From: Rhodanobacter sp. PCA2
GTDB lineage: Bacteria > Pseudomonadota > Gammaproteobacteria > Xanthomonadales > Rhodanobacteraceae
DNA: 64,000 nucleotides
Direction of reading: 5' to 3'
NCBI RefSeq assembly: GCF_013620825.1
Contig: NZ_NJIC01000009.1
Location: 115,856 to 179,855, forward strand
The notes beneath the pieces were generated by a model. The model saw only the letters and a list, made by a program, of their open reading frames with translations, did not search any database and was not told where the DNA came from. The first letter of the stretch is position 1, and every line of letters begins with the position of its first letter. Both the position numbers and the translations under genes were made by a program. Below, piece by piece: positions 34,209-42,557 of the stretch.

Positions 34209-35621
34209 TCAGGCGCGACCGTATACGTCGTCGTAGCGCACGATGTCGTCCTCGCCAAGATAGCTGCCGGACTGCACCTCGATCAGTTCCAGCGTCACCT
34301 TGCCCGGATTGCGCAGGCGGTGCGTGCTGCCCAGAGGGATATAGGTGCTCTGGTTCTCGCCCAGCAGGAACACCTTGTCGTCGCAGGTGACCTCGGCCGT
34401 GCCGGAGACCACGATCCAGTGCTCGGCGCGGTGATGGTGCTTCTGCAGGCTCAGCGACGCGTCGGGTTTCACCACGATGCGCTTCACCTGGAAGCGTTCG
34501 CCGGCTTCCAGCGAGTCGTAGCTGCCCCAGGGGCGGTGCACCACGCGATGGAAGGAGTGCTCGCTGCGGCCGGCGGCCTTGAGCTGCTCCACGATCTTCT
34601 TCACGTCCTGCGCCGCGTCGCGGTGCGCGACCAGGGTGGCGTCGGGCGTGGTCACCACCACCAGGTCGTCCACGCCCACGGTGGCGACGAGGTGGCGGTC
34701 GTGCGAGCGCAGCAGGGAGTTGTGCGTGTCGACGGCGAGCGTGTCGCCCTCGCGCAGGTTGCCGTCCGCGTCGCGCTCGCCGGCCAGCCACAGCGCCGAC
34801 CACGAACCGATGTCGCTCCAGCCGCAGCTCACCGGGATGACGGCCGCACGCGTGGTCTTTTCCATCACGGCGTAGTCGATGGAATCCTCGGGCACCTGGG
34901 CGAAAAGCTCCTTGTCCACGCGCACGAAGTCGAGGTCGGCATGGGCCGCGGCGTGCGCGGCGCGTACGGCCTGCAGCATCGCCGGGGCATGCTGGCCCAG
35001 CTCTTCCAGATAGCGGTCGGCACGGAACAGGAACATGCCGGAGTTCCAGTCGTAGCCGCCGTCGGCGAGGTAGCCCTCGGCGGTGGCGAGGTCGGGCTTT
35101 TCCACGAAACGCTCGACGCGGAACGCTCCATCGCCGATGGCGTCGCCACGGCGGATGTAGCCGAAACCGGTCTCGGCCCGATCCGGGCGGATGCCGAACG
35201 TGACCAGCCAACCTTGCCGGGCAGATGGCAGGACCTGACCGACGGCTGCGACGAAGGCGGCTGTGTCGCTGATGAGATGATCGGCGGGCAGCACCAGCAG
35301 CAATGCCTCGGGATCGCGCTTCAGCGCTTCCAGCGCGCCGAGCGCGATCGCCGGTGCGGTATTGCGCGCCAGCGGCTCCAGTACCACGGTGCCGCCATTG
35401 ATGCCGGCTTCGCGCAGCTGCTCGGCGGCGAGAAAGCGGTGATCCTCGCTGGCCACCACGATGGGCGCGGCCACGTCGGGCAGTTGGCGCGTGCGCGCGA
35501 CAGTCTGCTGGAACAGCGTGCCGTGGCCTGCCAGGGAGAGAAACTGCTTGGGAAGGTTCCTGCGCGAAACCGGCCACAGGCGGGTGCCGCTGCCGCCGCT
35601 GAGAATCAAGGGGACCAACAT
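34209..35621 (-). CDS. xanB: Mannose-1-phosphate guanylyltransferase / mannose-6-phosphate isomerase
   Basis: A 470-residue bifunctional enzyme making mannose 6-phosphate from fructose 6-phosphate and GDP-mannose from mannose 1-phosphate. The N-terminal nucleotidyltransferase has LSGGSGTRLWPVSRRNLPKQF and FVEKP, and the linker and C-terminal cupin isomerase has HRPWGSYDSLE and LQKHHHRAEHWIVVSGTAEV, with metal histidines. This is the type II PMI/GMP arrangement (XanB/AlgA). The ATG at 35621 gives the normal start MLVPLILSGG; an upstream frame extension overlaps the rmlD end and is rejected. It is the last gene of rmlBACD-xanB. The GDP-mannose feeds gmd/fcl in the O-antigen locus. Confidence 0.95.
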   Translation of the reverse strand: MLVPLILSGGSGTRLWPVSRRNLPKQFLSLAGHGTLFQQTVARTRQLPDVAAPIVVASEDHRFLAAEQLREAGINGGTVVLEPLARNTAPAIALGALEALKRDPEALLLVLPADHLISDTAAFVAAVGQVLPSARQGWLVTFGIRPDRAETGFGYIRRGDAIGDGAFRVERFVEKPDLATAEGYLADGGYDWNSGMFLFRADRYLEELGQHAPAMLQAVRAAHAAAHADLDFVRVDKELFAQVPEDSIDYAVMEKTTRAAVIPVSCGWSDIGSWSALWLAGERDADGNLREGDTLAVDTHNSLLRSHDRHLVATVGVDDLVVVTTPDATLVAHRDAAQDVKKIVEQLKAAGRSEHSFHRVVHRPWGSYDSLEAGERFQVKRIVVKPDASLSLQKHHHRAEHWIVVSGTAEVTCDDKVFLLGENQSTYIPLGSTHRLRNPGKVTLELIEVQSGSYLGEDDIVRYDDVYGRA

Positions 35622-35634
35622 GGTTCCGCCATCC

Positions 35635-36564
35635 TTAGTTTGTGTGAAGCGTACTGATGATGCCGTGCAAGCCATCTTGCCAATCCGGCAAAGCATAGCT
35701 GAAACGCTGCTGGAAGCCGGAATTGTCCAGTACCGACCAGGACGGGCGCCGCGTCGGTGTGGGGTAGTCGGCGGTGGCAATGGCGATTACGCGCGGCTTG
35801 CGCGGCAACAGCCCCCGCCGCAGCGATTCATCGAAAATCGCCGTGGCAAAACCGTGCCAACTGGTATGGCCGCTGGCGACGAGATGATGGGTGCCTTGGA
35901 GAGCATGGCGCCGCTCTGCGCCGGCGGTTTGCCAGGCATCCAGAGCCGCCAGCGTGCCGCCCACGATCAGCGAGGTGCCAGTGGGGGTGCCGATCTGGTC
36001 GGCGACCACGCGCAGTTCATCGCGCTCGGCGCCCACGTGCAGCATGGTGCGCAGGAAGTTCTGCCCGTGCGGTGCGTACACCCAGGCGGTGCGGAAGATG
36101 AAATGGGCCGCGCCGCTGTCGTGCAGCGCCTGCTCTCCGGCCAGCTTGCTGCGGCCGTAGGCGCCCAGCGGGTCGGTGGGTGCATCGACGGGATAAGGCG
36201 CGGTGGCCGTGCCATCGAACACGTAGTCGGTGGAGTAGTGGATTACCAAAGCGCCGTGCGCGGCGGCCCAGCGGCCCAGCACGCCCACCGCTTCACCGTT
36301 GACGCGCGTGGCCAGCGCCTCTTCCTGCTCGGCGTGGTCCACCGCGGTATAAGCTGCGGTGTTGACGATGACGTCGGGGCGGATGCGGTCAAGCAGGGCA
36401 GGCAGCGTATCCGGTGCGGCGAGGTCGGCCGGCTCGATGACGGCGCCATCGTGGCGCCGTCCGTGGCGACTGGCCGTGACCAGTTCGCCGCGCGAGGCCA
36501 GGCCGTCGTCCTCGACGAAGCTGCGGCCAAGCTGACCGTTGGCGCCCAGCAGCAGGATTCTCAT
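35635..36564 (-). CDS. rmlD: dTDP-4-dehydrorhamnose reductase
   Basis: A 309-residue Rossmann-fold enzyme completing dTDP-L-rhamnose. [16 protein letters not shown] holds the NAD(P)H-binding glycine motif, and VIVNTAAYTAVDHAE, HYSTDYVFDG and GAYGRSKLAGE (with the catalytic Tyr-x-x-x-Lys) are RmlD marks. The start ATG overlaps the rmlC stop in an ATGA junction. It lies 13 bp before xanB. In this organism the product is likely used by the LPS cluster. Confidence 0.94.
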   Translation of the reverse strand: MRILLLGANGQLGRSFVEDDGLASRGELVTASRHGRRHDGAVIEPADLAAPDTLPALLDRIRPDVIVNTAAYTAVDHAEQEEALATRVNGEAVGVLGRWAAAHGALVIHYSTDYVFDGTATAPYPVDAPTDPLGAYGRSKLAGEQALHDSGAAHFIFRTAWVYAPHGQNFLRTMLHVGAERDELRVVADQIGTPTGTSLIVGGTLAALDAWQTAGAERRHALQGTHHLVASGHTSWHGFATAIFDESLRRGLLPRKPRVIAIATADYPTPTRRPSWSVLDNSGFQQRFSYALPDWQDGLHGIISTLHTN

Positions 36565-37118
36565 GCTGCATACTTCGGCAGGCGGTCCGGGGGGACGTCG
36601 GACAGTAGCGGCGCCCTGCCGTCCTTGTCGGAAAGCAGCGGCTCGGCGACCGGCCAGTCTATGCCCAGCGCCGCGTCGTTCCAGCGTATGCCCGCATCGG
36701 CCCTGGGGTCGTACAGCGCGGTGCACTGGTAACTGAAGGTGGCGAATTCGGAGACGACGCAGAAGCCGTGCGCGAAACCCTCCGGGATCCAGAAGTGGCG
36801 GTGATTTTCGGCAGTGAGCATCACGCCCGCCCACTGGCCGAAGGTCGGCGACCCGTGGCGGATGTCCACCGCCACGTCGTATACCTCGCCTTCAAGCACG
36901 CTGACCAGCTTGCCCTGCGGATTCGGCCACTGGTAATGCAGCCCGCGCAGCACGCCTTGCGCGGAACGAGAAACGTTGGACTGCACGAAGCGCCGGTCGA
37001 TCCCGGCTTCGCGGTACTTCGCCTCGTTGTAGCTTTCGTAGAAGAAGCCGCGCGCGTCGCCGAATACCTGCGGTTCGATCGCCACGGCGCCTGGCAGGCG
37101 CGTCTCGATCAGCTTCAT
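36561..37118 (-). CDS. rmlC: dTDP-4-dehydrorhamnose 3,5-epimerase
   Basis: A 185-residue cupin that epimerises dTDP-4-keto-6-deoxyglucose at C3 and C5. [11 protein letters not shown] and [21 protein letters not shown] carry the substrate-binding Arg and catalytic His, and [19 protein letters not shown] the later conserved block. It starts and ends in four-base overlaps with rmlA and rmlD, as in a polycistronic rmlBACD. The length is standard. Translation is therefore probably coupled across the operon, which yields balanced amounts of the four enzymes. Confidence 0.95.
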   Translation of the reverse strand: MKLIETRLPGAVAIEPQVFGDARGFFYESYNEAKYREAGIDRRFVQSNVSRSAQGVLRGLHYQWPNPQGKLVSVLEGEVYDVAVDIRHGSPTFGQWAGVMLTAENHRHFWIPEGFAHGFCVVSEFATFSYQCTALYDPRADAGIRWNDAALGIDWPVAEPLLSDKDGRAPLLSDVPPDRLPKYAA

Positions 37119-37999
37119 CGTGCCACGCCCTCCCTGGCCATTTGCTGCAGGTACTGGCCATAGCCGGTCTTGGCTAACTGCTCGGCCAGCAACAGCAACT
37201 GCGCCGTATCAATCCAGCCGTTGAGGAAGGCGATTTCCTCGGGGCAGCAGACCTTGAGGCCTTGGCGATTCTCGATGGTCTGTATGTAGTTACCCGCTTC
37301 CATCAGCGATTCATGCGTGCCGGTGTCCAGCCAGGCGAAGCCTCGTCCGAGCTGTTCAAGATGCAGCGAGCCATCGTCGAGGTAGCAGCGGTTGAGGTCG
37401 GTGATTTCCAGCTCGCCGCGCGGCGAGGGCTTCAGTGAAGCGGCGTAGTCGCAGACCCGGTCGTCGTAGAAGTACAAGCCGGTGACGGCATAGTGCGACT
37501 TGGGCTTGGCGGGCTTTTCCTCCAGACCCACCACGTTGCCGCCGGCGTCGAACTCGGCGACGCCGTAGCGTTCCGGATCCCTCACCCAATAGCCGAACAC
37601 GGTGGCGCCGCGCTCGCGTGCGGTGGCGCGCCGCAATCGTTCGGTGAACCCGTGGCCGTAGAAGATGTTGTCGCCCAGCACCAGGCAACTGGGTTGTCCG
37701 GCGATGAAATCGCGGCCGATGGTGAAGGCCTGTGCCAGGCCGTCGGGCGAGGGCTGTACCGCATAGTGGATATCGATACCCCACTGCGAGCCGTCGCCCA
37801 GCAGTCGCTGGAACATCGCCTGCTCGTGCGGGGTGTTGATCACCAGGATCTCGCGGATGCCGGCCAGCATCAGCGTGGCCAGCGGGTAGTAGATCATCGG
37901 CTTGTCGTACACCGGCAGCAGCTGCTTGCTCACCGCGCGGGTGATCGGGTGCAGGCGGGTGCCGGAGCCGCCGGCGAGGATGATGCCTTTCGTGCTCAT
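37115..37999 (-). CDS. rmlA: Glucose-1-phosphate thymidylyltransferase
   Basis: Makes dTDP-glucose from dTTP and glucose 1-phosphate, the first step of dTDP-L-rhamnose synthesis. The 294-residue protein has [48 protein letters not shown] and [21 protein letters not shown], all RmlA signatures. The ATG at 37999 ([11 protein letters not shown]) overlaps the rmlB stop by four bases; an in-frame codon further up is part of rmlB's reading region and is not used. RmlA is the usual control point by dTDP-rhamnose feedback. Confidence 0.96.
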   Translation of the reverse strand: MSTKGIILAGGSGTRLHPITRAVSKQLLPVYDKPMIYYPLATLMLAGIREILVINTPHEQAMFQRLLGDGSQWGIDIHYAVQPSPDGLAQAFTIGRDFIAGQPSCLVLGDNIFYGHGFTERLRRATARERGATVFGYWVRDPERYGVAEFDAGGNVVGLEEKPAKPKSHYAVTGLYFYDDRVCDYAASLKPSPRGELEITDLNRCYLDDGSLHLEQLGRGFAWLDTGTHESLMEAGNYIQTIENRQGLKVCCPEEIAFLNGWIDTAQLLLLAEQLAKTGYGQYLQQMAREGVAR

Positions 38000-39045
38000 G
38001 CGCCCAGCCTCTCCATGCGGTAGCTGCCGTCCAGCACACGCTGCACCCATGGCTGGTTCGCGAGGTACCAGTCCACCGTGGCGGCGATGCCGCTTTCAAA
38101 GGTTTGCGAGGGCTTCCAGCCCAGCTCGCGCTGCAGCTTGCCGGAGTCGATGGCGTAGCGGCGGTCGTGGCCGGGGCGGTCCTTCACGAAGGTGATCAGC
38201 GACTCGCGCTTGCGGCCATCGGACAGCGGGCGACGCTCGTCCAGCAGTGCGCAGATCGTCTTTACCACGGTGATGTTGGTGCGCTCGGCGTTGCCGCCCA
38301 CGTTGTAGGTCTCGCCCACGCGGCCGGCTTCCAGCACGCGGCGGATCGCGCTGCAGTGGTCGCCCACGAACAGCCAGTCGCGGATGTTGAGGCCGTCGCC
38401 GTACACCGGCAACGCCTCGCCGGACAGCGCCTTGGCGGTCACCAGCGGGATGAGCTTCTCGGGGAACTGGAACGGCCCGTAATTGTTCGAGCAGTTGGTG
38501 GTGAGCACCGGCAGGCCGTAGGTATGGTGGAAGGCGCGCACCAGGTGGTCGGAGGCAGCCTTGGACGCGGAGTAGGGTGAGTTCGGCGCGTACGGCGTGG
38601 CCTCGGTGAACATGCCGGTCTCGCCCAGCGTGCCGTAGACCTCGTCGGTGGAGACGTGCAGGAAACGGAAGTTCTCGCGTGCCGGGCCTTCCAGGCCGCG
38701 CCAGTAGTCGCGGGCGCATTCCAGCAAGCCCAGCGTGCCCACCACGTTGGTCTGCACGAACTCGGCGGGGCCATCGATGGAACGGTCCACGTGCGATTCG
38801 GCGGCGAAGTTCACGATGGCACCAGGCCGGTGTTCGGCCAGCAGTTTGGCCACCAGGGTACGGTCGCCGATGTCGCCCTGCACGAAGCTGTGACGCGCGT
38901 CACCTTGCAGCGAGGCCAGGGTGTCGAGGTTGCCGGCGTAGGTCAGCTTGTCCAGGTTGATCACGCGCCGTCCGTCGGCCAACGCCTGGAGCACGAAGTT
39001 CGCGCCTATGAAGCCGGCGCCGCCGGTCACGAGAAGGGTATGCAT
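37996..39045 (-). CDS. rmlB: dTDP-glucose 4,6-dehydratase
   Basis: A 349-residue short-chain dehydrogenase/reductase-fold enzyme. [15 protein letters not shown] is the NAD+ site, HVDRSIDGP the active-site Asp/Arg region, [11 protein letters not shown] the substrate site, and [22 protein letters not shown] the Tyr-x-x-x-Lys motif. It is the first gene of the minus-strand operon rmlB-A-C-D-xanB, whose genes overlap by four bases each except the last, and is divergent from the metB-like gene with about 200 bp between. It supplies dTDP-4-keto-6-deoxyglucose. Confidence 0.96.
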   Translation of the reverse strand: MHTLLVTGGAGFIGANFVLQALADGRRVINLDKLTYAGNLDTLASLQGDARHSFVQGDIGDRTLVAKLLAEHRPGAIVNFAAESHVDRSIDGPAEFVQTNVVGTLGLLECARDYWRGLEGPARENFRFLHVSTDEVYGTLGETGMFTEATPYAPNSPYSASKAASDHLVRAFHHTYGLPVLTTNCSNNYGPFQFPEKLIPLVTAKALSGEALPVYGDGLNIRDWLFVGDHCSAIRRVLEAGRVGETYNVGGNAERTNITVVKTICALLDERRPLSDGRKRESLITFVKDRPGHDRRYAIDSGKLQRELGWKPSQTFESGIAATVDWYLANQPWVQRVLDGSYRMERLGA

Positions 39046-39172
39046 GGGCGCGCGCGATCCGCGTAGCTACAAAGCCTCATTTTTGCATGGCCGCCCCGTG
39101 ACTCAAATACGCCAGCGAGGGGCGTTCGGGTAGGATGCTGGCCGCGGTTAAGGCAACTGCCGGTCTCACAGG

Positions 39173-39178
39173 TACAAT
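39173..39178 (+). promoter_or_regulatory. Candidate -10 (TACAAT) of the metB-wzm-wzt transcript
   Basis: TACAAT lies in the rmlB/metB divergent interval, 71 bp before the metB ATG. A TTAAGG hexamer is 19 bp upstream; the match is weak. Confidence 0.3.
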
Positions 39179-39243
39179 GCACGGTTCATTGACGTGACGG
39201 CCGATTTCCGGCGGTCCTCTCCCATTAGCACGGTTGCTTGGTG

Positions 39244-40416
39244 ATGCCCAAAAAGACCTCTGCCTCTCATCCCGGATTCGGAACGCGCGCGATCCACGCT
39301 GGCCAGCATCCCGATCCCTCGACCGGCGCGATCATGGTGCCGATCTACGCCACCTCCACCTATGTGCAGGAAAGCCCCGGCAAGCACAAGGGGTACGAAT
39401 ACTCGCGCACGCAAAACCCCACGCGCATGGCTTACGAGCGCTGCGTGGCGGATCTGGAAGGTGGTGTGGCCGGCTTTGCATTCGCCTCCGGCATGGCCGC
39501 TGCGGCCACCACGCTGGACCTCCTGGATTCCGGCAGTCATGTGATCGCCATGGATGATCTCTATGGAGGCAGCTACCGCTTGTTCGAGCGGGTGCGCCGG
39601 CGTTCGGCGGCCCTGGATTTCAGCTTCATCGACCTGAACGACATGGCGGTGTTGAAGGCAGCCCTGAGGCCGAACACCCGGATGATCTGGGCCGAAACGC
39701 CCACCAATCCCATGTTGAAGCTGGTCGATCTGGCCAAGGTCGCGGCTTTCGCTAAGAAGCACGGTCTGATCCTGGTGGTCGACAACACCTTCTGCTCACC
39801 GATGGTGCAGCGTCCGCTGGAGTACGGTGCCGATCTGGTGCTGCACTCGGCCACCAAGTTCATCAACGGCCATTCGGACATGGTTGGCGGCGTCGTGGTA
39901 GCAGGGAGCGCGGATCTGGCCCAGAAAATGGCCTTCCTGCAAAACTCGGTAGGGGCTGTGGCCGGTCCGTTTGATGCCTTCCTCGCCCTGCGCGGCCTGA
40001 AGACCTTGCATCTGCGCATGCGCCAGCACTGCGTCAGCGCGCTGGAGCTGGCGGGCTGGCTGCAGAAGCACCCGGCGGTCGAACGCGTGATCTATCCAGG
40101 TCTGAAAAGCCATTCGCAGCACGCCTTGGCAAAGCGCCAGATGCACGGTTTTGGCGGCATCGTCACCATCGAGGTGAAGGGCGGCTTGAAAAGGGCGCGC
40201 CGCATGCTGGAACGCTGCGAACTCTTCGCGCTGGCCGAGTCGCTCGGTGGTGTGGAAAGCCTTATTGAACATCCGGCCAGCATGACCCACGCCTCCCTGC
40301 CCCCGGCCAACCGTAAACGCCTGGGAATCCATGAGGGGCTCATACGGCTGTCAGTTGGGGTTGAGGACCTGTCGGACCTCCGGGCCGATCTCGATGCGGC
40401 GATGGGGCGAGTCTGA
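39244..40416 (+). CDS. metB: Cystathionine gamma-synthase / gamma-lyase
   Basis: A 390-residue PLP enzyme of the Cys/Met metabolism family. [50 protein letters not shown] and the PLP lysine block [12 protein letters not shown], then PGLKSHSQH and [17 protein letters not shown] are present. The family includes cystathionine gamma-synthase, gamma-lyase and O-acetylhomoserine enzymes; sequence alone does not decide, but the cbs gene at 20.7 kb suggests use in transsulfuration. ATG at 39244 is preferred; TTG at 39238 and GTG at 39241 are also possible and no ribosome site is seen. It marks the left boundary of the LPS locus, as in Xanthomonas, and is followed by wzm after one base. Confidence 0.88.
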   Translation: MPKKTSASHPGFGTRAIHAGQHPDPSTGAIMVPIYATSTYVQESPGKHKGYEYSRTQNPTRMAYERCVADLEGGVAGFAFASGMAAAATTLDLLDSGSHVIAMDDLYGGSYRLFERVRRRSAALDFSFIDLNDMAVLKAALRPNTRMIWAETPTNPMLKLVDLAKVAAFAKKHGLILVVDNTFCSPMVQRPLEYGADLVLHSATKFINGHSDMVGGVVVAGSADLAQKMAFLQNSVGAVAGPFDAFLALRGLKTLHLRMRQHCVSALELAGWLQKHPAVERVIYPGLKSHSQHALAKRQMHGFGGIVTIEVKGGLKRARRMLERCELFALAESLGGVESLIEHPASMTHASLPPANRKRLGIHEGLIRLSVGVEDLSDLRADLDAAMGRV

Positions 40417-40417
40417 A

Positions 40418-41242
40418 ATGGCTGCGGTGACTACGTCTATTTTCCCGCTGTCGGCATTGCGCTCCATGGTTTCGAATCGCCACTTGATCTGGCAATTGGC
40501 GCGTCGCGATGTGTTGGTGAGATACCGTGGATCAATGATTGGAATCGCTTGGTCATTCGTCACGCCCCTGTTGATGCTCGGAATCTACACGTTCTTTTTC
40601 ACGGTGATCTTCAAATCGCATTGGATAATCGGCGGGGCAACTCGAGGCTCCTTTGCAACGGCGATGTTTGTTGGCCTGATCATCTATGGCGCATTTTCGG
40701 AGTGCGCCAGTCGTGCCCCGCAGCTCATTGTCGCCAACGCGAATTACGTGAAAAAGATCATATTTCCATTGGATGTATTGTCTGTGGCTTCGGTCATGGC
40801 ATCGTTGTTCCATGCGTTGATCGGCTTGATCGTATATATATGCTTCATGCTCGTCTTCGTTGGCTCGATTCCTTCGACGTTGTTGTTCTTTCCATTGATA
40901 TTGGCGCCGTTGGCTGTCATCTCGGTGGCCACGAGCTGGGTGCTGGGTGCGCTTGGCGTATATGTGCGCGATATCGGCCAGACCGTGGGTGTGCTGCTGA
41001 TGGTGATGCTGTATACATCACCAATTTTCTTTCCGATGACGTCGGTGCCTGAAAAATTCAGGGCCTATCTGAATTTCAATCCTTTGACCTTTCTCATCGA
41101 ACAGGCTCGTGCAGTCCTGCTCTGGGGGGATGTGCCAGATTTTCACGGTTTGCTTTCCTACATGCTGAAAGCCTTGATCTTCGCAGCGATTGCGTTTGCC
41201 TTGTTTCAGAAAACCCGCCGGGGCTTTGCCGATGTCCTCTGA
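40418..41242 (+). CDS. wzm: O-antigen ABC transporter permease (Wzm)
   Basis: A 274-residue, six-helix permease of the polysaccharide ABC exporter family. WQLARRDVLVRYRGSMIGIAWSFVTPLLML has the conserved amphipathic entry and RYRxSxLGxxW motif, and ANANYVKKIIFPLDVL and SPIFFPMTSVP (residues 205-215) are also typical of ABC-2 export proteins. With Wzt it moves undecaprenol-linked O-polysaccharide to the periplasm. The ATG follows the metB stop by one base, so it is read through from metB. From this point on the DNA is visibly less GC-rich than the flanks. No Wzx or Wzy homologue is seen. Confidence 0.92.
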   Translation: MAAVTTSIFPLSALRSMVSNRHLIWQLARRDVLVRYRGSMIGIAWSFVTPLLMLGIYTFFFTVIFKSHWIIGGATRGSFATAMFVGLIIYGAFSECASRAPQLIVANANYVKKIIFPLDVLSVASVMASLFHALIGLIVYICFMLVFVGSIPSTLLFFPLILAPLAVISVATSWVLGALGVYVRDIGQTVGVLLMVMLYTSPIFFPMTSVPEKFRAYLNFNPLTFLIEQARAVLLWGDVPDFHGLLSYMLKALIFAAIAFALFQKTRRGFADVL

Positions 41243-42557
41243 TGCCGCTCAAGTTGTCGTTCCAGATGAAACAATGGTCTCACTCGTCGGGCTCGGCAAG
41301 TGCTACCGCATCTACGACAAGCCTCACCATCGGCTGGTGCAGGGGATCGTGGGCGGACGCAAGCTCATGTACCGAGAGTATTGGGCGCTCAGGGACATCA
41401 ATTTTGAGGTGAAGAAAGGCGAGTCGGTCGGCATCATCGGAAGAAATGGATCCGGTAAGTCGACATTACTCCAGCTTGTATGTGGCACGGTGACGCCAAC
41501 GAGTGGACAGGTCAGTGTCAATGGTCGCATAGCGGCGCTGTTGGAACTGGGCGCAGGGTTCAATCCCGAATTCACTGGTCGCGAGAATGCCTACATGAAT
41601 GCGGCGATTCTCGGGCTGAGTCATCAGGAGATAAATGATCGCTTCGATGACATTGAGGCGTTTGCGGAGATCGGGCGTTTCATGGATCAGCCCGTCAAGA
41701 CATATTCATCCGGCATGTACGTCCGCTTGGCATTCTCGGTCGCGATTCATGTAGATCCGAAACTGCTCATCGTGGATGAAGCATTGGCGGTTGGCGATGC
41801 GCGCTTCCAGATTAAGTGCCTGAACAGGATCAAGAAGCTGCGTGAATCGGGTGTCACCATTCTTTACGTCAGCCACGATGTCAGCTCCGTCCGAACGCTA
41901 TGCGATCGAGCTGTGTGGCTGGACAGCGGCTCGTTGCGCTTGAACGGGTCCGTGTTTCCGGTGACTGCCCAGTACATGGAATATCTGTTTGACGCGGCAG
42001 AAACTCCCGTCGATCAACCGACTTTGCCATCGGCGGCGCAAGTTTCTCCGGAGTCGGAATCGGAATCAATGGGGCGGACCAAACCGGTCAATCACTGGGG
42101 GTCGCATCTGGGATGTGTCGAATCGGCCGGGGTCTTCGATCAGGGCGGCAAGCGTCGCGACGCATTTCATGATCGGGAATTGCTGGAAGTGAGAATTGCT
42201 TTCCGTGTTCCCCAGGGCGCGGCCAAGGCCACCTTGGCAGTGGCGTTTTCAATCAAGGATTTGAAGGGAACAGACCTGATAGTTTCCTCTACTGCGGATG
42301 TTGGACATGATTCGTTCGACGAAAGCTCCGATCGCTACGAAGTCTGCTTTCGTTTCGAAAATTGTTTGAATACCGGACAATATCTTTTGGTGGTTGCCAT
42401 CGAAGAACGCGCCGGGGCGGCGATCCAGTATTACGAGTACATTGAAGGCGCACATTATTTTTCATCCATTCAATCCGGGAGATTGTTCGGACTTTTCCTG
42501 CCGCCCATAACGCAACGGGTATGCGTGCCTGAAGACGGATCGGGAGCGGCCTCATGA
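41232..42557 (+). CDS. wzt: O-antigen ABC transporter ATPase with C-terminal carbohydrate-binding domain (Wzt)
   Basis: A 441-residue protein overlapping wzm by 11 bases. Residues 1-240 form the ATPase: Walker A GRNGSGKS (70-77), the signature YSSGM (158-162), Walker B LLIVDEA (178-184), and a switch His at YVSHD. Residues about 290-430 match the Wzt C-terminal beta-sandwich that in E. coli O9a/O8 recognises the terminal modification on the finished O-chain (HWGSHLGCVESAGVFD; FRVPQG; QYYEYIEGAHYF). This domain implies that chains must be capped before export, which points to the adjacent methyltransferase-containing gene. The linker near 260-285 is Pro/Ser/Glu-rich. Confidence 0.93.
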   Translation: MSSDAAQVVVPDETMVSLVGLGKCYRIYDKPHHRLVQGIVGGRKLMYREYWALRDINFEVKKGESVGIIGRNGSGKSTLLQLVCGTVTPTSGQVSVNGRIAALLELGAGFNPEFTGRENAYMNAAILGLSHQEINDRFDDIEAFAEIGRFMDQPVKTYSSGMYVRLAFSVAIHVDPKLLIVDEALAVGDARFQIKCLNRIKKLRESGVTILYVSHDVSSVRTLCDRAVWLDSGSLRLNGSVFPVTAQYMEYLFDAAETPVDQPTLPSAAQVSPESESESMGRTKPVNHWGSHLGCVESAGVFDQGGKRRDAFHDRELLEVRIAFRVPQGAAKATLAVAFSIKDLKGTDLIVSSTADVGHDSFDESSDRYEVCFRFENCLNTGQYLLVVAIEERAGAAIQYYEYIEGAHYFSSIQSGRLFGLFLPPITQRVCVPEDGSGAAS